Below, one piece after another: positions 56,301-63,420 of a DNA stretch of 64,000 nucleotides. This stretch comes from Bathymodiolus brooksi. Lineage: Eukaryota > Mollusca > Bivalvia > Mytilida > Modiolidae. Below the pieces are notes generated by a model that was not told the origin of the DNA, ran no database searches, and saw only the letters and a program-made list of their open reading frames with translations. Numbering within the stretch: the stretch's first letter is position 1; the number at the start of each line of letters is the position of its first letter. The stretch lies in the NCBI GenBank assembly GCA_963680875.1, contig OY804589.1, forward strand, positions 30,978,962 to 31,042,961. Reading direction: 5' to 3'. The translations under genes and the position numbers were made by a program.

Positions 56301-59300
56301 GTCCTCAGGGAGGCTTGATCTACATGTATGATACCTCAAAACGTTTGTCAATGCCTATGCTTGATAACTATTTCCCGTAGATCATTCCATAGGACCTGTG
56401 GACCAAGTAAGAGGTAAAAAACCATGGTCGGGTAGGTCACAATTGCAGCTGTACAACCATTATGGCTCAATTGTCGTCCACTTCCGGTCTCCAGGATAGC
56501 TTGACATACATGTATTATACCTCAAAATGTTTGTACATGTCTCTGCTTTATAAATATATACAGTAAGACTGTCTATATTCCCCTTGATTGGAGTAAATAA
56601 TGTAAAACCAATGTCCGGCGGTAGGTTAAAATAAAACGGTTTACCTATGTTTTCATCCCTGCCGGTCCCCATGGCGGGCCGAATAACCAAATACCTTAAC
56701 AAATATGTGCACAGGGGTCTCTGCTTAATATATATGTTTAGTTTTTATTTCTGGAGCCCTTCGTTAGCCAGAAAAATGCGAAAAACCAATATGCGTTATT
56801 ACCCGGAATATCCGTCACGGTCCTGGCATCCCATTTTAGTTCCGTAATAGGCAACTTCCGGTCCTCAGGGAGGCTTGATCTACATGTATGATACCTCAAA
56901 ACGTTTGTCAATGACTCTGCTTGATAACTATTCCCCGTAGATCATTCCATAGGACCTGTGGACCAAGTCAGAAGTAAAAATCCATGGTCGGGTAGGTCAA
57001 ATTGCCGGCTGTACAACCATTATGGCTCAATTGTCGTCCACTTCCGGTCTCCAGGATAGCTTGACATACATGTATTATAGCTCAAAATGTTTGTACATGT
57101 CTCTGCTTTATAAATATATACAGTACGACTGTCTATACGCCCCTTGATTGGAGTAAATAATGTAAAACCAATGTCCGGCGGTAGGTTAAAATAAAACGGT
57201 TTACCTATGTTTTCACCCCCTTCCGGTCCCCATGGCGGCCCGAATAACCAAATACATTAACAAATATGTGCACAGGGGTCTCTGCTTAATATATATGTTT
57301 AGTTTTTATTTCTGGAGCCCTTCGTTAGCCAGAAAAATGCGAAAAACCAATATGCGTTATTACCCGGAATATCCGTCACGGTCCTGGCATCCCATTTTAG
57401 TTCCGTAATAGGCAACTTCCGGTCCTCAGGGAGGTTTGATCTACATGTATGATACCTCAAAACGTTTGTCAATGCCTCTGCTTGATAACTATTTCCCGTA
57501 GATTATTCCATAGGACCTGTGGACCAAGTAAGAGGTAAAAAACCATGGTCGGGTAGGTCACAATTGCCGGCTGTACAACCGTTATGGCTCAATTGTCGTC
57601 CACTTCCGATCTCCAGGATAGCTTGACATACATGTATTATACCTCAAAATGTTTGTAAATGTCTCTGCTTTATAAATATATACAGTACGACTGTCTATAT
57701 TCCCCTTGATTGGAGTAAATAATGTAAAACCAATGTCCGGCGGTAGGTTAAAATAAAACGGTTTACCTATGTTTTCATCCCTGCCGGTCCCCATGGCGGG
57801 CCGAATAACCAAATACCTTAACAAATTTGTGCGCAGGGGTCTCTGCTTAATATATATGTTTAGTTTTTATTTCTGGAGCCCTTCGTTAGCCAGAAAAATG
57901 CGAAAAACCAATATGCGTTATTACCCGGAATATCCGTCACGGTCCTGGCATCCCATTTTAGTTCCGTAATAGGCAACTTCCGGTCCTCAGGGAGGCTTGA
58001 TCTACATGTATGATACCTCAAAACGTTTGTCAATGACTCTGCTTGATAACTATTCCCCGTAGATAATTCCATAGGACCTGTGGACCAAGTCAGAAGTAAA
58101 AATCCATGGTCGGGTAGGTCAAATTGCGACTGTACAACCATTATGGCTCAATTGTCGTCCACTTCCGGTCTCCAGGATAGCTTGACATACATGTATTATA
58201 CCTCAAAATGTTTGTACATGTCTCTGCTTTATAAATATATACAGTACGACTGTCTATACGCCCCTTGATTGGAGTAAATAATGTAAAACCAATGTCCGGC
58301 GGTAGGTTAAAATAAAACGGTTTACCTATGTTTTCACCCCCTTCCGGTCCCCATGGCGGCCCGAATAACCAAATACATTAACAAATATGTGCACAGGGGT
58401 CTCTGCTTAATATATATGTTTAGTTTTTATTTCTGGAGCCCTTCGTTAGCCAGAAAAATGCGAAAAACCAATATGCGTTATTACCCGGAATATCCGTCAC
58501 GGTCCTGGCATCCCATTTTAGTTCCGTAATAGGCAACTTCCGGTCCTCAGGGAGGCTTGATCTACATGTATGATACCTCAAAACGTTTGTCAATGCCTCT
58601 GCTTGATAACTATTCCCCGTAGATCATTCCATAGGACCTGTGGACCAAGTAAGAGGTAAAAAACCATGGTCGGGTAGGTCACAATTGCCGGCTGTACAAC
58701 CATTATGGCTCAATTGTCGTCCACTTCCGGTCTCCAGGATAGCTTGATATACATGTATTATACCTCAAAATGTTTGTACATGTCTCTGCTTTATAAATAT
58801 ATACAGTACGACTGTCTATACGCCCCTTGATTGGAGTAAATAATGTAAAACCAATGTCCGGCGGTAGGTTAAAATAAAACGGTTTACCTATGTTTTCACC
58901 CATGCCGGTCCCCATGGCGGCCCGAATAACCAAATACCTTAACAAATTTGTGCGCAGGGGTCTCTGCTTAATATATATGTTTAGTTTTTATTTCTGGAGC
59001 CCTTCGTTAGCCAGAAAAATGCGAAAAACCAATATGCGTTATTACCCGGAATATCCGTCACGGTCCTGGCATCCCATTTTAGTTCCGTAATAGGCAACTT
59101 CCGGTCCTCAGGGAGGCTTGATCTACATGTATGATACCTCAAAACGTTAGTCAATGCCTCTGCTTGATAACTATTCCCCGTAGATCATTCCATAGGACCT
59201 GTGGACCAAGTAAGAGGTAAAAAACCATGGTCGGGTAGGTCACAATTGCCGGCTGTACAACCATTATGGCTCAATTGTCGTCCACTTCCGGTCTCCAGGA

Positions 59301-59700
59301 TAGCTTGATATACATGTATTATACCTCAAAATGTTTGTACATGTCTCTGCTTTATAAATATATACAGTACGACTGTCTATACGCCCCTTGATTGGAGTAA
59401 ATAATGTAAAACCAATGTCCGGCGGTAGGTTAAAATAAAACGGTTTACCTATGTTTTCACCCCTGCCGGTCCCCATGGCGGCCCGAATAACCAAATACCT
59501 TAACAAATTTGTGCGCAGGGGTCTCTGCTTAATATATATGTTTAGTTTTTATTTCTGGAGCCCTTCGTTAGCCAGAAAAATGCGAAAAACCAATATGCGT
59601 TATTACCTGGAATATCCGTCACGGTCCTGGCATCCCATTTTAGTTCCGTAATAAGCAACTTCCGGTCCTCAGGGAGGCTGATCTACATGTATGATACTTC
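47400..59700 (+). repeat. Satellite domain V (mixed types)
   Basis: Domain IV-like monomers (TTCATCCCTGCC) alternate here with monomers carrying TTAAAAGAAAACGG, ACAAATTTGTGCGC, GTTTTTATATCTGG, CCTATGCTTG with TATTTCCCG, and GTCAGAAGTAAAAA. It includes the 1,680 bp tandem duplication. A further copy of about 47.1-48.6 kb lies at about 53.9-55.3 kb (offset 6,716 bp, 12 monomers). Two adjacent near-identical monomers start at 55,861 and 56,421 (offset 560 bp), sharing TCTATATTCCCC. Confidence 0.7.
47418..51023 (+). repeat. Very recent 1,680 bp (3-monomer) tandem duplication
   Basis: Positions 47,418 to about 49,343 match 49,098 to about 51,023 at an offset of exactly 1,680 bp. I compared this stretch line by line and found one difference: TAGCTTGACA at 48,101 against TAGATTGACA at 49,781. 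Homology ends left at a C/T difference (47,417 against 49,097) and right where the second copy reads TCCGGCGTAGG. The unit holds one TTCATCCCTGCC monomer, one TTAAAAGAAAACGG monomer and one CATTAACAAATTTG monomer. Confidence 0.9.
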
Positions 59701-60893
59701 AAAACGTTTGTCAATGCCTCTGCTTGATAACTATTCCCCGTAGATCATTCCATAGGACCTATGGACCAAGTCAGAAGTAAAAAACCATGGTCGGGTAGGT
59801 CAAAATTGCCGGCTGTACAACCATTATAGCTCAATTTTCGTCCACTTCCGGTCTCCAGGATAGCTTGACATACATGTATTATACCTCAAAATGTTTGTAC
59901 ATGTCTCTGCCTTATAAATATATACAGTAAGACTGTCTATACGCCCCTTGATTGGAGTAAATAATGTAAAACCAATGTCCGGCGGTAGGTTAAAATAAAA
60001 CGGTTTACCTATGTTTTCACTCCCTGCCGGTCCCCATGGCGGCCCGAATAACCAAATACCTTAACAAATATGTGCGCAGGGGTCTCTGCTTAATATATAT
60101 GTTTAGTTTTTATTTCTGGAGCCCTTTGTTAGCCAGAAAAATGCGAAAAACCAATATGCGTTATTACCCGGAATATCCGTCACGGTCCTAGCATCACATT
60201 TTAGCTCCGTAATAGGCAACTTCCGGTCCTCAGAGAGGCTTGATCTACATGTATGATACCTCAAAACGTTTGTCAATGCCTCTGCTTGATAACTATTCCC
60301 CGTAGATCATTCCATAAGACCTATGGACCAAGTCAGAAGTAAAAAACCATGGTCGGGTAGGTCAAATTGCCGGCTGTACAACCATTATAGCTCAATTTTC
60401 GTCCACTTCCGGTCTCCAGGATAGCTTGACATGCATGTATTATACCTCAAAATGTTTGTACATGTCTCTGCTTTATAAATATATACAGTAAGACTGTCTA
60501 TACGTCCCTTGATTGAAGTAAATAATGTAAAACCAATGTCCGCGGTAGGTTAAAATAAAACGGTTTACCTATGTTTTCACCCCCTTCCGGTCCCCATGGC
60601 GGCCCGAATAACCAAATACCTTAACAAATATGTGCGCAGGGGTCTCTGCTTAATATATATGTTTAGTTTTTATTTCTGGATCCCTTCGTTAGCCAGAAAA
60701 TTGCGAAAAACCAATATGCGTTATTACACGGAATATCGTCACGGTCCTGGCATCCCATTTTAGCTCTGTAATAGGCAACTTCCGGTCCTCAGAGAGGCTT
60801 GATCTACATGTATGATACCTCAAAACGTTTGCCAATGCCTCTGCTTGATAACTATTCCCCGTAGATCATTCCATAGGACCTGTGGACCAAGTC
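59700..60893 (+). repeat. Degenerate terminal monomers at the array edge
   Basis: The last two monomers carry many private changes not seen elsewhere: ACCATTATAGCTC, CTCTGCCTTATAAA, ACATGCATG, GGTCCTAGCATCACA, CATAAGACCTATGG, TTGATTGAAGTAAAT, TCTGGATCCCTTCG, GAAAATTGCGAAAAACC, TTACACGG and ATATCGTCACGG. They also share TTTTCGTCC, CTCTGTAATAGGC and TCAGAGAGG with domain I rather than with adjacent domain V. The final monomer is cut off in subunit A after TGTGGACCAAGTCA. Confidence 0.85.
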
Positions 60894-60938
60894 ACTCACT
60901 CACTCACTCACTCACTCACTCACTCACTCACTCACTCA

Positions 60939-60974
<36 letters not shown>

Positions 60975-61341
60975 CTCACTCACTCACTCACTCACTCACT
61001 CACTCACCCACCCACCCACTCACCCACTCACTCACTCACTCATTCACTCACTCACTCACTCACTCACTCACTCACTCACTCACTTACTCACTCGCTCGCT
61101 CACTCGCACGCTCACTCACTCGCTCACTCACTCACTCACTCACTCACTCACTCACTCATTCACTGACTGACTGACTGACTGACTGACTGACTGACTGACT
61201 GACTGACTGACTCACCCACTCACTCACTCACTCACTCACTCACTCACCCACTCCCTCCCTCCCTCCTCCCTCCCTCCCTCCCTCCCTCCCTCACTCAATC
61301 ACTCAATCACTCACTCACTCACTCACTCACTCACTCACTCA
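60893..61341 (+). repeat. Compound tetranucleotide microsatellite, (CACT)n with variants
   Basis: Begins directly at the end of the satellite. Blocks in order: CACT (60,893-60,936), CACG x9 (60,937-60,972), CACT, CACC-rich (61,005-61,024), CACT, a mixed stretch with CGCT and TACT (61,081-61,130), CACT, GACT x12 (61,165-61,212), CACT/CACC, CCCT (about 61,253-61,291), then CACT with CAAT to 61,341. The 4-base register is unbroken from 60,893 to 61,264; the first shift is a 3-base unit at 61,265-61,267. Translating it gives Thr-His-Ser-Leu repeats in open frames of 94 and 120 codons, which I do not regard as genes. Confidence 0.98.
61251..61291 (-). other. Potential G-quadruplex tract (GGGA)n on the minus strand
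   Basis: The plus strand reads a run of CCC triplets separated by single T: CCC at 61,253, 61,257, 61,261, 61,268, 61,272, 61,276, 61,280, 61,284 and 61,288, with one CC at 61,265. The minus strand thus has nine GGG runs, mostly with one-base A loops, well above the four runs needed for an intramolecular G-quadruplex; short loops are known to favour stable parallel forms. The plus strand could form an i-motif. Formation in cells is inference. Confidence 0.75.
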
Positions 61342-61439
61342 TGTAAGCAGAAATGATTAAAAAAGGGATTTAATTGCTAGACATGATTTAAGACGAAACA
61401 ATGAAAAATAAGTTTATTATTGCAATAAAAACGTAGATA
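61342..61439. other. AT-rich flank, no feature recognised
   Basis: First non-repetitive sequence after the microsatellite. It has no satellite similarity and no open frame of note. Confidence 0.6.
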
Positions 61440-61680
61440 TCTTCTTCAGTGCGCACAACCCGTTTCTGGAATAACCTTCACCAGGTACATCCAAAGTCAA
61501 AATACTTGAACGTCAAATAATCTTACAATCTTTGGGTGCCAGAAAACCAAAGGATCTAAAAATGATAGCCAAAATCAGTTAGAGTCACATCTATCTTATA
61601 TACGATATCAATGCCGAAGTACAGACTACTGGGCGTATCATACTCCCGGGGACTAATACCTATCCCGCAAGCAGAGAAAT
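61440..61680 (+). repeat. Probable dispersed repeat copy (mytilid-type)
   Basis: The stretches CTTCTTCAGTGCGCA, CAAAGTCAAAATACTTGAA, CCAGAAAACCAAAGGATC, ATATCAATGCCGAAGTAC and GACTACTGGGCG are ones I recall from an abundant dispersed repeat of Mytilus-type genomes. The copy looks degraded after about 61,640, where the recalled family is more regular. Its class is unknown to me. The assignment is from memory and needs a library search. No coding frame is supported. Confidence 0.45.
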
Positions 61681-61968
61681 CATAAGCATTGACTTTAATT
61701 CAACACTTAAACGTTTATATTTTAACAATTGTTTTATTTGTTTTATGTATAGGACAATATCAATGTGGAGAGAACCTTTCGAAGTTGACATAACTTGAGT
61801 CCGATGCAAATATTACATAGTTAACAATACAATAAGTTGAATGTAATCTACATACCATCTCCATAATTACCCTCGCGTAACCTGTAAGCTAAACTTTTGA
61901 AGTATGCAGATTTGTTGTGACATGTTTTGATAAAATTACAGATATGGAAATATGTTGTTTTTAAACAG
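61681..61968. other. AT-rich non-repetitive stretch, no gene seen
   Basis: No long open frame, tRNA or repeat is recognisable. The right end, TATGTTGTTTTTAAACAG, has the shape of a short pyrimidine-rich tract followed by a splice acceptor AG and is considered with the candidate exon that follows. Confidence 0.5.
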
Positions 61969-62074
61969 GGATCATCTCTCTTGGGGTCAATTAGAGCTTA
62001 TTGACTGTCAAACAAATGTTGTGTTCACAAACATAGAAAACAGTATTTGTCAATCGGTTACAGTTTTGTTACAG
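61969..62074 (+). CDS. Candidate internal coding exon (speculative)
   Basis: A 106 bp interval is bounded by an acceptor-like TTGTTTTTAAACAG on the left and a perfect donor ACAG|GTAAGT on the right. In the frame starting at 61,970 it is open for all 35 codons and ends exactly on a codon boundary (phase 0). The peptide begins DHLSWGQLELIDC and ends VTVLLQ; I do not recognise it. The other frame starting at 61,969 hits a stop. No convincing neighbouring exon is visible: a 35 bp upstream candidate (61,457-61,491) falls inside the probable dispersed repeat. A 35-codon open frame is not rare by chance (about 0.19 per frame under equal base use), so only the combination with good splice signals makes it worth listing. 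Confidence 0.22.
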
Positions 62075-62076
62075 GT

Positions 62077-62213
62077 AAGTCTATAACTATCATTCTACCA
62101 AATTGCATATGAAATTATAACGCTTCAGAACATTTAGATAGAGTTCAAAGTCTACATTGTACCAAATTGTATATGAAAGTCTAAGGCTTCTCAATATTTA
62201 GATAGAATTCATA
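62077..62213 (+). repeat. Two-copy tandem duplication of ~70 bp
   Basis: 62,077-62,147 and 62,148-62,213 are diverged direct copies. Both contain AAGTCTA, TACCAAATTG, ATATGAAA, GCTTC and ATATTTAGATAGA or ACATTTAGATAGA followed by TTCA, in the same order. The second copy is about 5 bp shorter. It follows immediately after the GTAAGT donor motif. Confidence 0.8.
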
Positions 62214-62433
62214 AGTGTCGGGTATAAATGAACAATTCAATACACATTCGATCGAATGCAACAGAAAATCAACATTAAATGATGTCAAATTAAAATGGTT
62301 GACACAACCGATTAAGCCATTAGATGATTTCTATCTTGATAATTTTAAAGTCATAAACACATAATTAGATAGGAATAACAATGGTGAATTACGATGGAAG
62401 GACATGTACATGATATCAGACTAACTGTGAAGC
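62214..62433. other. AT-rich spacer with a 14-bp perfect palindrome
   Basis: Nothing coding is recognised. CATTCGATCGAATG at 62,245-62,258 is a perfect 14-bp inverted repeat without a loop. No partner motif supports a regulatory role. Confidence 0.5.
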
Positions 62434-62773
62434 AGAGTTTGAAGAAAGAAAATGGGCCAATCAAGTATCGGTATATCGAAGAAGAACAGACAATACATTG
62501 GCATCAAGAAAAAGTACAAAAGGACAAACAACGATCTACAAAACATACACATAAAACTAAAGATCGAGTAACACGAACCTCACTAAAAAATGGGGGCGAA
62601 ATCAGGTGCTCCGGAAGGGTGATCAGTTCCTGCTCCACTAGTGGCTCACGTCTAGCTACAAAACCGTTGTCATAAATGTGGAAAGGACCGGAAAGTGTTT
62701 ATGGAAAGTGGAACATATACATGGTCATTTGTGACAAAGATTTTCCATAACGTCAACCAAGTCATTGTAGCAG
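62434..62773 (-). mobile_element. 5'-truncated retroelement copy, 3' end (mytilid-type), minus strand
   Basis: Read on the minus strand, this interval starts in a short reverse-transcriptase-like coding remnant (about 62,773-62,724) and continues into a non-coding tail containing CCTGATTTCGCCCCC, TCGTGTTACTCGATC and TTTGTCCTTTTGTAC. From memory, this order (the end of an RT-type reading frame, then a GGTGCTCCGGAAGGG block, then the pyrimidine-rich tail) is that of a very common mussel dispersed repeat. Its 213 bp tail (62,434-62,646) is an inverted, roughly 80% similar copy of 63,211-63,420. An open frame on the plus strand here (62,394-62,675) is an antisense shadow of the element. I cannot assign it to a named clade. 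Confidence 0.5.
62724..62773 (-). pseudogene. Remnant of the C-terminal end of a reverse-transcriptase-type ORF
   Basis: The minus strand translates to a short peptide with a DLVD motif (codons at 62,763-62,752) followed shortly by a stop. I recall a DLVD-containing C-terminus from the abundant mussel RT-type element. Compared with that recollection the frame appears shifted just after DLVD by loss of one base, so the piece would be non-functional as well as truncated. Only about 15 codons remain. No RT catalytic motif is present. Confidence 0.35.
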
Positions 62774-62790
62774 ATCGACGGGGTCGATCT
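62772..62790. other. Small perfect hairpin
   Basis: AGATCGA (62,772-62,778) and TCGATCT (62,784-62,790) form a 7-bp perfect stem around a 5-base CGGGG loop. It sits at the inner edge of the left retroelement copy. No T-run follows, and no function is evident. Confidence 0.6.
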
Positions 62791-63210
62791 CCGTGGAGAG
62801 CCCATGACGATTTAAATATCACAAAGTCTTATTAATTAACTCCTGACTTAAGATGGAAATAGTTGATAAACAAACTTTGACAAGTTCTAAATCTGGTGAA
62901 CAATGGATGACCCTTATCAGGTTCAACACAACTTTAAAGTTTCGATTCGCTTACAAGACAATACCAAAGCAATAAAACAGATAAATAGCGACGTATTTGC
63001 TGGCGTGTCTCCAAGGAAAACAATGACTAAATTTTATACAATAAGGCAACACGATCTGGAATTCTACAATTTCCTGAGTTGAAAGATGACAATTAACTCT
63101 TCCCGTGTACTAGTATATGCAAAGTTAAATATACCGGAGGGGTATGGTAACATTATTGAAACCGACGCATTCTGACTATACGTTATACGGTGTAGACGAT
63201 GATCATGGGT
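62791..63210. other. AT-rich spacer between the two inverted retroelement copies
   Basis: Stop-dense in all frames by inspection, with no recognised repeat or RNA gene. It does not show the continuation of either retroelement copy, which argues that the flanking copies are two separate truncated insertions and not the termini of one element. Confidence 0.5.
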
Positions 63211-63420
63211 GTCACTAGTGGAGCAGAAACTGCTTACCCTTCCTGAGCACCTGAGTCTACCCCCGGTTTTAAGTGGGTTTCGTGTTACTCGATCTTTCGT
63301 TCTATATGTATGTTTTGTAGATCGCTGTTTGTCCTTTTGTACTTTTTCTTTTGGTCATTGTGTTGTCTGTTCTTCTTCGATATATGGATTCTTATTACCC
63401 CTTTGGTATCTTCAAACTCT
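63211..63420 (+). mobile_element. 5'-truncated retroelement tail, plus strand (inverted relative to 62,434-62,646)
   Basis: Matches the reverse complement of 62,434-62,646 over its whole length. Shared blocks in order are CACTAGTG, GAGCA, ACCCTTCC, GAGCACCTGA, CGTGTTACTCGATCTTT, TATGTTTTGTAGATCG, TTTGTCCTTTTGTACTTTTT, TTGTCTGTTCTTCTTCGATAT and CTTCAAACTCT. It ends near a CTTTGGTATCTTC motif that I recall as typical of the 3' end of the mussel family. No coding part is retained. Open frames of 66-73 codons over this region (63,209-63,551) are not credible genes. Confidence 0.55.

Larger units (their letters stand above)
1..60893 (+). repeat. Satellite DNA array, ~561 bp monomer, about 108 copies
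   Basis: A head-to-tail array fills this interval. The same landmarks (for example ACTTCCGGTCCTCAG, TGTACAACCATTATGGC and GGAGCCCTTCGTTAGCC) recur every 559-567 bp from end to end. All copies lie in the same orientation, and I found no inverted monomer, transposon or gene inside. Monomers are about 567 bp where a GGGTCT duplication is present, about 561-562 bp elsewhere on the left, and 559-560 bp from about 18 kb onward after single-base deletions. The array begins in mid-monomer (subunit C) at the window edge, so it continues to the left, and it ends inside subunit A at about 60,893. Long arrays of this kind are typical of centromeric, pericentromeric or subtelomeric heterochromatin. The chromosomal location cannot be read from the sequence. 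I cannot assign it to a named satellite family. Confidence 0.99.

Noticed and set aside
2018..59506. Dozens of 80-codon minus-strand open frames, one in most satellite monomers
   Set aside because: They recur with the monomer period, are broken or absent in many monomers by ordinary satellite variants, have no recognisable domain, and change with the DNA and not by codon position. I treat them as satellite sequence.
15739..59651. 66-, 68- and 87-codon plus-strand open frames in subunit C and neighbouring sequence
   Set aside because: Same reasoning: they appear where one upstream stop is lost in some monomer types, overlap the minus-strand frame antisense, and resemble no protein I know.
1..60893. 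CRISPR-like array of direct repeats
   Set aside because: The repeating unit is ~561 bp with no short repeat/unique spacer pattern. This is a eukaryotic satellite.
1..60893. rRNA, snRNA or histone gene tandem unit
   Set aside because: No rRNA, tRNA or snRNA landmark and no histone frame is visible in the monomer. It is also too short for an rDNA or histone unit, and I see no 5S-like internal promoter.
60812..61174. 94- and 120-codon Thr-His-Ser-Leu-rich open frames
   Set aside because: Pure translation of the CACT tetranucleotide repeat, starting inside satellite DNA.
61457..61491. 35 bp upstream exon whose phase would join with 61,969-62,074
   Set aside because: The donor GTACAT is poor and the interval lies in a probable dispersed repeat, so the matching phase is likely chance.
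62394..62675. 93-codon plus-strand frame
   Set aside because: Lies antisense over a truncated retroelement tail and has low-complexity Lys/Gln/Thr content typical of chance translation.
62434..63420. A single ~1 kb transposon with ~210 bp terminal inverted repeats
   Set aside because: The left copy continues past the inverted arm into RT-type coding sequence that the right copy lacks, and I could not find a flanking target-site duplication. Two separate insertions fit better, though this is not excluded.
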